Positions 1 through 6,445 of a stretch of 7,113 nucleotides of DNA are shown one piece after another. Every line of letters starts with the position of its first letter. Position 1 is the first letter of the stretch. The position numbers and the translations under genes are program-made. The notes beneath the pieces were generated by a model that was given only the letters and a program-made list of their open reading frames with translations, did not search any database and was not told the DNA's origin. Source of the DNA: Azoarcus sp. (GTDB lineage Bacteria > Pseudomonadota > Gammaproteobacteria > Burkholderiales > Rhodocyclaceae); contig JAIRLA010000070.1 of assembly GCA_031259795.1 (NCBI GenBank), forward strand, positions 1-7,113, written 5' to 3'.

Positions 1-7
1 GCCGGAT

Positions 8-889
8 TCAGTCGACACGCCTGAGCATCAATCCTGGTTTGTGGATATATCCAGGAATCGCTTTATCTCCCGCATCGGCGGGATACGGTGATTGTATGTA
101 TAGCCAATCATCGTTGATTGTCTTGAGCTTGAGGACAACGCTATCATTTTCGAGATAATGCGAAACCCCGGCGGCGATGTCCGGTGAGGATCTGACCTCG
201 ACCCGCCCGGATGTCCTTGATTTGACATGGAATGTTTCGTCATACGGAATCGGGCCGCAGGAAGCATCGAATTTGTCCGGTACGTTGTCTTCCCCTGTAA
301 TGACTTTCTTCGCTTTTTCCTTGATTCCAAGAAACAGGGCCTGGAAATAGTAACTGTTGCATTCCATTGCCGCGACTAGATTGGAAAATTGCAGTGTTAC
401 GGGAAGAAGGATGAAGCGCTCCCGGTATTTGAAGAAATTGTCCGGAATGTTGTTGACGTCTTTCAGAATGGCCTTGATCTGTTCCTCTGAAAAACTGCCG
501 GAGGCTCCGGGGCGTTTGCTGTTATTGATATCTATTGCATCGGGATGGATCGCGGGCGCGCCTTCGTTTTGTAGCGACGGCAGACGCAACAATGTCTTTG
601 CGTCCGGGAAGAAGCGCATTTGCAGGTTTCTTTTCACAGGACATTCTTCGCATTCCCACGTGACCAGCCAGTAAATCTGCAATATCCCCGATGCTGTGGC
701 TTTGCCTGAAAAAGCAATGTATCCGGGATTTGATTTGTTTGAATCGAAGCCCCATCCGGAGGCGGATGGGATGGATATGTTCGCGTCTTCATACGATATT
801 GTTTGTTCCGCGCCGGCGGAAGAAACAAACAACGCCAAAAAAGCGAATAGTATGGAAATGTTTTTCATGATGCGCGTCTTCATGGACAT
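8..889 (-). CDS. Exported protein with C-terminal SH3b-like domain, function unknown
   Basis: This is a 293-residue protein that I do not recognise as a whole. Residues 1-27 form a clear signal peptide: basic start, hydrophobic core around ISILFAFLALFV, and likely cleavage after AGA before Glu28. It is therefore predicted periplasmic or secreted. Residues about 28-215 match no domain I know and hold four cysteines (80, 83, 177, 211) that could form disulfides. Residues about 226-290 look like a bacterial SH3 domain: VEVRSSPD near the start, a DDWLYIQ core and GYIHK near the end. Such domains usually bind peptidoglycan or peptide ligands. The start is uncertain: ATGs at 889, 883 and 868 are in frame, none has a strong ribosome-binding site, and the one at 868 gives the most typical signal peptide. 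The gene lies 27 bp after a DUF5675 gene on the same strand and probably shares its transcript. Its GC content is visibly lower than that of ribD and glyA. Confidence 0.75.
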   Translation of the reverse strand: MSMKTRIMKNISILFAFLALFVSSAGAEQTISYEDANISIPSASGWGFDSNKSNPGYIAFSGKATASGILQIYWLVTWECEECPVKRNLQMRFFPDAKTLLRLPSLQNEGAPAIHPDAIDINNSKRPGASGSFSEEQIKAILKDVNNIPDNFFKYRERFILLPVTLQFSNLVAAMECNSYYFQALFLGIKEKAKKVITGEDNVPDKFDASCGPIPYDETFHVKSRTSGRVEVRSSPDIAAGVSHYLENDSVVLKLKTINDDWLYIQSPYPADAGDKAIPGYIHKPGLMLRRVD

Positions 890-890
890 T

Positions 891-906
891 GGGGTATTGG
901 GGTATT
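891..906. repeat. Two tandem copies of an 8-bp unit in the leader of the exported-protein gene
   Basis: The plus strand reads GGGGTATT twice in a row, followed by a degenerate third unit (TGGATATT). On the coding strand this is AATACCCC repeated just before the start codon, where a ribosome-binding site would be expected. Two copies is too few to claim slippage-driven switching. Confidence 0.6.
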
Positions 907-916
907 TGGATATTGT

Positions 917-1720
917 TTACCGATAGCTCGCGGAGATGACCACGTTGACATTTTCAATGCCTTTCTCCTGGATGAATGCTTTCACCTTTCTAAGCATTGT
1001 CCTGCTGTCTCCGACCATATCCGTTCCTTTTGTCGATCCGACCAGCAAACATCCATTGGTGTTTTTTGGATAATTGCCGTTATGAATCAGGATGTGCCTG
1101 CTCTTGGGAACAGCCGCATTGAATAGCTCCGGGACAGGGTTGAAGGGCGCCACGCCGCGCAGGCTGCTGTTGTGCCAATGGATTTTATAGACGCCCACGG
1201 GGATTCGAAGCCTCAGGCCGGAGGCCGTTGTATCCGGGCCTGGACGTTCCAGGACATAGCCCTTGACATTGCCGAAGCTGAGTTCACTGATGGTCGACCG
1301 CGCCGTCTCCCATTTTCTTACAACATGGATATTGTCCGCATCAGCATCAATATCGTCCGCGCCGGACGGCGTTTGTTCCGCGCCTGTCGTTTGTGCGGGT
1401 CTCCGCCCTGTTGTGCGCGCGCGTCTCTTGCCTGTTGGCGTATAAGTCATGAAAGGCAATTTGAGACCCGAAAAGCCGCCCCCCAGATACTCCCATATGT
1501 CGGAATCCGGTTCGATGAGACCCGTCGGTTCGTGCATGAAATCCGACTGGAACTGCCGGATTGCCTGGATCAGGAAAATGTCGCAAGAATCGTCGTCCGG
1601 ATCGGGCAGGAAGAAACCGTGCTTTTGCAGTCCGGATTTCACGGCGCTGACATCATGCGGGAAATTGTCTCCGCCTTCTCCGACGGAATAAGACAATCTG
1701 TACATTTTCATGTTTTTCAC
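917..1720 (-). CDS. Peptidoglycan-binding-like plus DUF5675 domain protein
   Basis: This is a 267-residue protein. Residues about 22-80 resemble a PG_binding_1 fold (AVKSGLQKHGFF, then AIRQFQSDF, then a GLIEPDSDIWEYL end). Residues about 95-130 are a low-complexity Thr/Arg/Gly then Asp/Ala linker. Residues about 135-267 fit DUF5675 as I remember it: a LERP strand, the core RIPVGVYKIHW, and the signature ILIHNGNYPKNTNGCLLVG with His213 and Cys224. No signal peptide is seen. I place the start at GTG 1720 because AAGGAG (1734-1729) sits 8 nt upstream. ATGs at 1711 and 1705 are further away, and the longer open frame to 2050 would run into ribD. DUF5675 has no established biochemical role that I know of. 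The domain pairing and the exported neighbour suggest an envelope or peptidoglycan target (inference). The Asp/Ala linker and lower GC suggest acquisition. Confidence 0.8.
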   Translation of the reverse strand: MKNMKMYRLSYSVGEGGDNFPHDVSAVKSGLQKHGFFLPDPDDDSCDIFLIQAIRQFQSDFMHEPTGLIEPDSDIWEYLGGGFSGLKLPFMTYTPTGKRRARTTGRRPAQTTGAEQTPSGADDIDADADNIHVVRKWETARSTISELSFGNVKGYVLERPGPDTTASGLRLRIPVGVYKIHWHNSSLRGVAPFNPVPELFNAAVPKSRHILIHNGNYPKNTNGCLLVGSTKGTDMVGDSRTMLRKVKAFIQEKGIENVNVVISASYR

Positions 1721-1728
1721 AGTCAGCG

Positions 1729-1734
1729 CTCCTT
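1729..1734 (-). promoter_or_regulatory. Ribosome-binding site that decides the DUF5675 gene start
   Basis: The coding strand reads AAGGAG, then an 8-nt spacer, then GTG AAA AAC ATG AAA ATG. Spacing is ideal for the GTG at 1720 and too long (17 nt or more) for the two following ATGs. Confidence 0.6.
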
Positions 1735-1814
1735 GCCGATCCTGGTGTCGATGTCGAAACTTCCCCGTTATTCGCCGCGATGATCCTGCAATGCCCGGGT
1801 AGAAACTCTTCCGC

Positions 1815-1848
1815 TTTCCCCGCCGTTCGGGATCGGACGGCGGCGAAA
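1815..1848. repeat. Imperfect inverted repeat (hairpin) between ribD and the DUF5675 gene
   Basis: TTTCCCCGCCGT (1815-1826) and ACGGCGGCGAAA (1837-1848) are 12-nt arms with one mismatch around a 10-nt loop. It could fold in the minus-strand transcript about 100 nt past the ribD stop. No U-tract follows, so it is not a clean intrinsic terminator. It could be a processing or weak termination structure. Confidence 0.45.
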
Positions 1849-1877
1849 CAAACGCGCTTTGTTGTCGGGACGGGCGC

Positions 1878-1906
1878 ATTCTGCCGCAGAGCATGGAGAA
1901 ATACAA
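1878..1906 (-). promoter_or_regulatory. Weak sigma70-like promoter candidate for the two-gene left cassette
   Basis: On the minus strand TTGTAT (1906-1901) and CAGAAT (1883-1878) are 17 nt apart. They lie downstream of the ribD stop and about 160 nt before the GTG of the DUF5675 gene. The matches are only 3/6 and 4/6. The call rests on spacing and position, so it is tentative. The rest of 1721-1946 holds no gene that I can support. Confidence 0.22.
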
Positions 1907-1946
1907 GCGCCGCGCCCGGTTCGATGCGGCTTCGCCATCAAAACAA

Positions 1947-3101
1947 TCACCGCATTGTCCGGCCTTGCCGTATTGTTGGCGCCGTCGTTTGCACCGGCGG
2001 CGCGCTGTCCGGCGGCGACAGCCGGGCCACGATGCGCAGGTCGTCGCCAATTTGCCGGCAACTCCGGAAGGTCAGGCGCGTTGCCGCAGCGAGCGTGTCC
2101 AGCGCCGGCAGATCGAATATCCCGCGCGCCGCGTTGCCCACGATCATCGGGGCGGCGTAGAGCAGCAGCTCGTCGACGCAGCCCGCGGCGAGCAATGCGC
2201 CGTTGAGCCTCGCCCCGGCTTCGACGTGGATTTCGTTGAGTTCGAGCGCCGCCAGTTCGCGCAGCAAGGCGGGAAGATCGACGCGGCCATCCGCCCCGGG
2301 CAGGGAGAGGACGCGATGACCCAGGCCGGTGAATTGCCGGATGCGCGCTTGCCCGGCATCGGCGGTGACGATGAGCGCGGGCGCGTCCTGGAGCATGCGG
2401 GCGGCGGGAGCGGCTTCGAGACGGGGGTCGATGAGGATGCGCAGGGGCTGGCGCTCACAGGGGATGCCGCGCACGGTGAGCCGGGGGTCGTCGGCCTGGA
2501 CGGTGCCGATGCCGGTGAGGATGGCGCAGGCGCGCGCGCGCCAGAGGTGGCCGTCGGCGCGCGCGGCGGCGGCGGTGATCCATTGGCTGACGCCGTTCTC
2601 CAGCGCGGTCTTGCCATCGAGGGTGGCGGCGGCTTTCAGGCGCAGCCAGGGGCGTTGCCGGGTCATGCGCGAGACGAAGCCGATATTGAGTTCCCGCGCC
2701 TCGGCGGCGAGGAGTCCGCAGTCGACGGCGAGGCCGGCGGCGCGCAGCCGGGCCAGGCCGCGCCCGGCGACTTGCGGATTGGGGTCTTCCATCGCGGCGA
2801 CGACGCGGGCGACGCCGGCGGCAATCAGCGCATCGGCGCACGGCGGGGTGCGGCCAAAATGCGAACAGGGTTCGAGGGTGACATAGGCGGTCGCGCCCCG
2901 CGCGGCTTCGCCTGCGGCGGCCAGCGCCAGCGCTTCGGCGTGGGGTTCGCCCGCGCGCCGGTGCCAGCCCTTGCCGACGGTCTCGCCGTCGCGCACGATG
3001 ACGCAGCCGACTCGCGGGTTCGGGGTGGCGGTCGTCAGGCCCTGTTCGGCCAGCGCCAGCGCCAGCGTCATCGCCTCGCGGTCAGCGGTCGAAAAGGTCA
3101 T
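1947..3101 (-). CDS. ribD: Riboflavin biosynthesis bifunctional deaminase/reductase RibD
   Basis: RibD carries out the second and third steps of riboflavin synthesis in the cytosol. It deaminates the diaminopyrimidine product of GTP cyclohydrolase II, then reduces the ribose side chain with NADPH. The 384-residue protein has a complete N-terminal zinc deaminase domain (about 1-145): [18 protein letters not shown] with His54 and Glu56, and [12 protein letters not shown] with Cys79 and Cys88. The C-terminal reductase domain (about 150-360) shows [25 protein letters not shown] and the [13 protein letters not shown] stretch. The start [11 protein letters not shown] aligns with the start of E. coli RibD as I recall it, and a longer in-frame ATG at 3197 would lie wholly inside nrdR. 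It overlaps the 3' end of nrdR by 20 bp, suggesting coupled translation. After the usual family end (LRIVARL) there is an odd tail of about 22 Pro/Thr/Arg-rich residues. Other riboflavin genes, often next in this operon, are absent. Confidence 0.96.
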   Translation of the reverse strand: MTFSTADREAMTLALALAEQGLTTATPNPRVGCVIVRDGETVGKGWHRRAGEPHAEALALAAAGEAARGATAYVTLEPCSHFGRTPPCADALIAAGVARVVAAMEDPNPQVAGRGLARLRAAGLAVDCGLLAAEARELNIGFVSRMTRQRPWLRLKAAATLDGKTALENGVSQWITAAAARADGHLWRARACAILTGIGTVQADDPRLTVRGIPCERQPLRILIDPRLEAAPAARMLQDAPALIVTADAGQARIRQFTGLGHRVLSLPGADGRVDLPALLRELAALELNEIHVEAGARLNGALLAAGCVDELLLYAAPMIVGNAARGIFDLPALDTLAAATRLTFRSCRQIGDDLRIVARLSPPDSAPPVQTTAPTIRQGRTMR

Positions 3102-3597
3102 GCTCGGTTTCGCCGGGAGGCGTCCGCGCCCGTCCGCTCCGGCGCGGCCGGGGCTGCACTTCGCGGACGAGGGTGGAGAATTCGTCGACATCGGCAAAGT
3201 TGCGATACACCGAGGCGTAGCGGATATAGGCCACCTTGTCGAGACGGCGGAGTTCCTTCATCACCAGTTCGCCCACTTGGGCGCTGGCGATTTCGGTCTC
3301 CCCGGCGGCGAGCAGCCGCGCCTCGATCCGCTCGACGGCGGCCTCCAGCGCCTCGGTCGTGACCGGGCGCTTGCGCAACGCCAGTTCCATGCTGGCGACG
3401 AGCTTGCCGCGCTCGTATTCGCAGCGGTTGCCGTTGCGCTTGACGATATGCGGGCGCTTGAGGTCGATGCGCTCGTAAGTGGTGAAGCGCCTGTCGCAAC
3501 ACACGCAACGGCGGCGGCGGCGCACGACGTCGCCGTCATCGTTTTCGCGTGTGTCGGTGACCTGGGTGTTGGGATCACCGCAGAACGGACATTTCAT
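3082..3597 (-). CDS. nrdR: Transcriptional repressor NrdR
   Basis: NrdR represses ribonucleotide reductase operons by binding NrdR boxes and senses ATP/dATP through its ATP-cone domain. The 171-residue protein has the zinc ribbon with Cys3, Cys6, Cys31 and Cys34 ([10 protein letters not shown], then [17 protein letters not shown]). The ATP-cone lies at about 49-139, with [19 protein letters not shown] and the conserved [16 protein letters not shown]. The Arg/Pro-rich C-terminal tail (about 148-171) is somewhat longer than in E. coli NrdR. It lies 72 bp after glyA and its 3' end overlaps ribD. No strong ribosome-binding site precedes the ATG, but the start is fixed by the zinc ribbon, which begins at residue 3. 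I saw no clear NrdR-box pair in this window, so its targets are presumably elsewhere. Confidence 0.97.
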   Translation of the reverse strand: MKCPFCGDPNTQVTDTRENDDGDVVRRRRRCVCCDRRFTTYERIDLKRPHIVKRNGNRCEYERGKLVASMELALRKRPVTTEALEAAVERIEARLLAAGETEIASAQVGELVMKELRRLDKVAYIRYASVYRNFADVDEFSTLVREVQPRPRRSGRARTPPGETEHDLFDR

Positions 3598-3669
3598 TTG
3601 CGCGCGGCATGCTGCGCCGGAAAGGAAGGGAACAAAGGGGCGAAACGGCCGCTTTCCCTTGTCCGCTCG

Positions 3670-4917
3670 CTATGCGCCGTACACCGGGAAGCGCGCGCAG
3701 AGCGCCGTCACGGCGGCGCGCGCCTTTTCGAGCACGGCGGCATCCTCCGGCGCGTCGAGCACGTCGGCGATGAGGTGGGCGATTTTTTCCGCCTCGATCT
3801 CGGTGAAACCGCGCGAAGTCATCGCCGGAGCGCCGAGGCGGATGCCGGAGGTGACGAAGGGCTTTTCCGGGTCCTTGGGAATCGCGTTCTTGTTGATGGT
3901 GATATGGGCCTTGCCGAGCGCCGCTTCGGCGGCCTTGCCGGTGATCTTCTTGGCGCGCAGGTCGACGAGGAAGACATGGCTTTCGGTGCGGCCCGAGACG
4001 ATGCGCAAGCCGCGCTCGTTGAGCGTCCGCGCCATGACGCGGGCGTTGTTGATGACCTGCTCCTGATAGCGCCGGAACGCGGGCGAGGCCGCTTCCTTGA
4101 AGCACACGGCCTTGCCCGCGATGACGTGCATCAGCGGGCCGCCCTGCAAACCGGGGAAGATGGCCGAGTTGATGGCTTTCTCGTGCTCGGCGCGCATCAG
4201 GATCGCGCCGCCGCGCGGGCCGCGCAGGGTCTTGTGGGTCGTGGTCGTCACGACATCGGCGTGCGGCACGGGATTGGGATAGAAACCGGCGGCGATCAGT
4301 CCGGCGTAATGCGCCATGTCCACCCAGAAGATCGCGCCGATCTCCTTCGCCACCTTGGCGAAGCGCGCCCACTCGATGCGCAGGGAGTAGGCCGAAGCGC
4401 CGGCGACGATGATTTTCGGCCTGTGTTCGCGGGCCAGGCGTTCCATCGCCGCGTAGTCGATGGCTTCCTTGTCATCGAGGCCGTAGGCGATGGCGTTGAA
4501 CCACTTTCCCGACATATTGAGCGGCATGCCATGGGTGAGGTGCCCGCCTTCGGCGAGGCTCATGCCCAGAATGGTGTCGCCCGGCCGGGCGAAGGCCATC
4601 AGCACCGCCTGGTTGGCCTGCGAACCCGAATTGGGCTGCACGTTGGCGGCTTCAGCGCCAAAGAGCGCCTTCAGGCGGTCGATGGCCAGTTGCTCGACGA
4701 CATCGACATGCTCGCAACCGCCGTAATAGCGCTTGCCGGGGTAGCCTTCGGCGTATTTATTGGTGAGTTGCGAACCCTGCGCCTCCATGACCGCGTGCGA
4801 GACGTAGTTTTCGGAGGCGATCAGTTCGATATGGTCTTCCTGGCGACGGTTTTCCGCCTGCACGGCGGTCCACAGTTCGGGATCGACCCGGGCGAGGGTA
4901 TTTTGTGCGGAGAACAT
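3670..4917 (-). CDS. glyA: Serine hydroxymethyltransferase
   Basis: GlyA is a cytosolic PLP enzyme that converts serine and tetrahydrofolate to glycine and 5,10-methylene-tetrahydrofolate, the main source of one-carbon units for thymidylate, purines and methionine. The 415-residue protein is full length. Visible signatures are [11 protein letters not shown] (30-40), [15 protein letters not shown] (53-67), [11 protein letters not shown] (92-102), the PLP-interacting [10 protein letters not shown] with Asp200 and His203, and the PLP lysine Lys229 in [14 protein letters not shown]. The conserved C-terminal part has [14 protein letters not shown]. The start MFSAQNTL matches the usual betaproteobacterial N-terminus as I recall it. 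It heads the probable glyA-nrdR-ribD unit. Only a weak purine-rich stretch (GGAA) precedes the ATG. Nothing is missing or unusual in the protein. Confidence 0.98.
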   Translation of the reverse strand: MFSAQNTLARVDPELWTAVQAENRRQEDHIELIASENYVSHAVMEAQGSQLTNKYAEGYPGKRYYGGCEHVDVVEQLAIDRLKALFGAEAANVQPNSGSQANQAVLMAFARPGDTILGMSLAEGGHLTHGMPLNMSGKWFNAIAYGLDDKEAIDYAAMERLAREHRPKIIVAGASAYSLRIEWARFAKVAKEIGAIFWVDMAHYAGLIAAGFYPNPVPHADVVTTTTHKTLRGPRGGAILMRAEHEKAINSAIFPGLQGGPLMHVIAGKAVCFKEAASPAFRRYQEQVINNARVMARTLNERGLRIVSGRTESHVFLVDLRAKKITGKAAEAALGKAHITINKNAIPKDPEKPFVTSGIRLGAPAMTSRGFTEIEAEKIAHLIADVLDAPEDAAVLEKARAAVTALCARFPVYGA

Positions 4918-4950
4918 GGAAAGTTCCGGTAAAACGAGGGTTGAGAGCGG

Positions 4951-4956
4951 ATGCTA
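4951..4956 (-). promoter_or_regulatory. Candidate extended -10 element for glyA
   Basis: On the minus strand TGGTAGCAT (TAGCAT at 4956-4951) fits an extended -10 box and would start transcription about 25-30 nt before the glyA ATG. No good -35 lies 17 nt further upstream, which extended -10 promoters tolerate. Position is the main support. Confidence 0.35.
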
Positions 4957-4979
4957 CCATGGACCGCGGGCAGGAAGCA

Positions 4980-5206
4980 GGGGATCGGGGATCAGGGCCG
5001 ATCGCGCGCGCCAGGCAGCCGACGCCGCCCACGCTCCGCATGGCACAGCGTCCTCCCCCGGCCTGCGGCCACTCGCTCCCCGCAGGGGAAAAGGGACGGT
5101 TTCCGGCCGCTTCCCGGGAAGGATGGGAACCCGAGGATGCCCCCGTTCGCCGTTGCCCCGGTTCGATACGCGGGCGTCGTTCCACGCCCTCCGATCCCCG
5201 ATCCCC
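4980..5206. repeat. Spacer bounded by 14-bp perfect inverted repeats
   Basis: GGGGATCGGGGATC (4980-4993) is exactly complementary to GATCCCCGATCCCC (5193-5206). Each arm is itself two 7-bp units. The 199 bp between them are very GC-rich and hold no gene I can support. Inside is a smaller hairpin: GGGCGT (5172-5177) pairs with ACGCCC (5184-5189), about 22 nt after the aldo/keto reductase stop. It has no U-tract, so any terminator role is weak. The layout could be a small repeat element or a long-range hairpin separating two transcription units. Confidence 0.6.
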
Positions 5207-5210
5207 GGAT

Positions 5211-6050
5211 TCAGAAATTCGCCGTCTCGGGATGCGGCCCGACACGATTATTGGGGTTGTCCAATAGCGCCAAACGGGCGAAATCTTCGCTGTCGAGGGT
5301 GAAATCGAATACCGCGAAATTCTCCGCGATGCGCTCGGAGTGGACGGACTTCGGGATCGTCAGCAGATCCTTGTCGAGATGCCAGCGAATGATCGTCTGC
5401 GCCGCCGTCTTGCCATGCTTGGCCGCAATCTTTCGCACCGTGTCGTTTTCGAGCAACGCCCCCTGTCCGAGCGGACTCCATGATTGCGTGCGGATACCGT
5501 GCGCGGTGTGGTATGCCTGCAATTCGCGTTGCTGGAAATCCGGGTGCAATTCGATCTGATTGACCGAAGGCGTCACCCCTGTTTCGGTGATGATCCTGTC
5601 GAGATGCGCGATCTGGAAATTGGAAACGCCGATCGACCTTGCCCGTTTTTCCTTTTGCAGCCGGATCAGCGCGCGCCAACTGTCTACATAGCGATCCTGG
5701 CGCGGCGCGGGCCAGTGGATCAGGTACAGATCGACATGATCCAGACGCAGGCGCTTCAGGCTTTCATCGAAAGCGTGCAGGGTTTCGTCGTAGCCCTGGT
5801 GATCGTTCCACAGCTTCGTCGTAATGAAATACTGGTTGCGCGCCAGGCCGGAGCGGCGCAGCCCTTCGCCGACGCCGCTTTCATTGCCGTAGACCGCCGC
5901 GGTGTCGACGAGGCGATAACCGGCCGCGAGCGCGGCGGCGACGCTTGCCTCCGCCGCATCTTCCGGCGTCTGCCAAGTCCCCAGCCCGAGTTGGGGAATG
6001 CGGTTGCCGTCGTTCAGGGCGAGAGTGGGGTTGGACTCTGTTTGTGTCAT
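5211..6050 (-). CDS. Aldo/keto reductase, 2,5-diketo-D-gluconate reductase-like
   Basis: This is a 279-residue NADPH-dependent cytosolic oxidoreductase of the aldo/keto reductase superfamily, closest in style to DkgA/DkgB and YvgN-type enzymes. These reduce 2,5-diketo-gluconate, methylglyoxal and various aldehydes. The catalytic tetrad is complete: Asp49 and Tyr54 in LVDTAAVYGNE, Lys79 in ITTKLWN, and His112 in LYLIHWPAP. Other signatures are ARSIGVSNF (137-145), VNQIELHP (163-170) and the cofactor-phosphate motif IPKSVHSERIAENF with Lys234 and Arg240. The short C-terminus (VGPHPETANF) is typical of the bacterial branch. The ATG is preceded by GGAGA (6060-6056) at good spacing. It stands alone between a repeat-rich region upstream and the inverted-repeat spacer downstream, so its substrate cannot be told from context. 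Confidence 0.95.
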   Translation of the reverse strand: MTQTESNPTLALNDGNRIPQLGLGTWQTPEDAAEASVAAALAAGYRLVDTAAVYGNESGVGEGLRRSGLARNQYFITTKLWNDHQGYDETLHAFDESLKRLRLDHVDLYLIHWPAPRQDRYVDSWRALIRLQKEKRARSIGVSNFQIAHLDRIITETGVTPSVNQIELHPDFQQRELQAYHTAHGIRTQSWSPLGQGALLENDTVRKIAAKHGKTAAQTIIRWHLDKDLLTIPKSVHSERIAENFAVFDFTLDSEDFARLALLDNPNNRVGPHPETANF

Positions 6051-6055
6051 GGTGG

Positions 6056-6060
6056 TCTCC
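6056..6060 (-). promoter_or_regulatory. Ribosome-binding site of the aldo/keto reductase gene
   Basis: GGAGA on the minus strand, 5 nt before the ATG at 6050, supports that start. Confidence 0.6.
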
Positions 6061-6093
6061 GTAGATGAATAAAAAAAAGCAACCCGCGAAGTC

Positions 6094-6120
6094 TAACTAT
6101 GCGGCGCGTGTTTGCAAACA
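6094..6120 (-). promoter_or_regulatory. Candidate promoter and palindromic operator of the aldo/keto reductase gene
   Basis: On the minus strand TTGCAA (6116-6111) and TAGACT (about 6094-6089) are separated by about 16 nt, each matching consensus at 4 of 6 positions. The -35 lies inside a perfect 12-bp palindrome, TGTTTGCAAACA (6109-6120), where a dimeric repressor or activator could bind. Neither site can be assigned to a known regulator from sequence alone. An eight-T run follows in the leader (6071-6078 as A on the plus strand), but no stem precedes it. Confidence 0.3.
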
Positions 6121-6222
6121 TGTCACGACGATCAAGCCATTGCGGAAACAAATCGGCGGCCTCCGGTTGGGGCGGAATGGAAGGCGGAATGTTCGCGCGC
6201 CAAGAGGACATATGGATTACCG

Positions 6223-6271
6223 CGTCATTGCGAAAGCCCCCTGCCCTCGTCATTGCGAAAGCCCTCCCAAC
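6223..6271 (+). repeat. Two short tandem copies of the interspersed-repeat head
   Basis: CGTCATTGCGAAAGCCC occurs at 6223-6239 and again at 6248-6264, 25 nt apart. The head of the larger repeat (CGTCATTGCGAGG) follows 26 nt later at 6274. The three share CGTCATTGCGA and look like partial copies laid head to tail. Confidence 0.75.
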
Positions 6272-6415
6272 CTCGTCATTGCGAGGAGCGCAGCGACGTG
6301 GCAATCCAGTTCCTTCCATACGGAGCGAAGCGACGCTGATTTCTTTGGCGGTGGGAAATGGACAGGCGTCCCGCTCCTTCCTCCCCCTTTTAATCAGCGG
6401 CGCTGCGCGCCGGAT
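6272..6415 (+). repeat. Interspersed repeat, copy A (144 bp)
   Basis: The copy starts CTCGTCATTGCGAGG and ends GCGCGCCGGAT. It matches copy B (6504-6646) with about seven substitutions and one single-base indel. The head (CGTCATTGCGAGGAGC and on to GGCAATCCAG) resembles a repeat widespread in intergenic DNA of many bacteria. The end holds a 6-bp stem, CGGCGC/GCGCCG (6398-6403 and 6407-6412), around a TGC loop. In copy B only the loop differs (TAC), so the stem is kept. It encodes no protein that I can support. Confidence 0.85.
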
Positions 6416-6445
6416 GGTTGGAAACCCTCTCCCGCCCTTCGGGCG

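Noticed and set aside
1721..1946. FMN riboswitch near the riboflavin gene
   Set aside because: It lies downstream, not upstream, of ribD and shows none of the conserved RFN-element segments.
1721..2050. N-terminal extension of the DUF5675 gene back to 2050
   Set aside because: The extra residues are Arg-rich and patternless, overlap ribD in another frame, and ignore the good ribosome-binding site before GTG 1720.
1893..3362. Long plus-strand open frame (489 residues) opposite ribD
   Set aside because: It is antisense to a clear RibD and NrdR, rich in Gly, Ala and Arg with no motif. Such frames arise from high third-position GC.
3598..3669. Terminator between glyA and nrdR
   Set aside because: AAGGGAA and TTCCCTT could pair around a 21-nt loop, but there is no T-tract and the genes are expected to be cotranscribed.
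2971..4932. Plus-strand open frame of 653 residues opposite nrdR and glyA
   Set aside because: It is antisense to two strongly conserved genes and resembles no protein family. It is a GC-driven shadow.
6047..6211. 54-residue minus-strand frame ending in an ATGA overlap with the reductase start
   Set aside because: The stop-start overlap is suggestive, but there is no ribosome-binding site, it covers the likely promoter and palindrome, and the sequence is not recognisable. I consider chance more likely.
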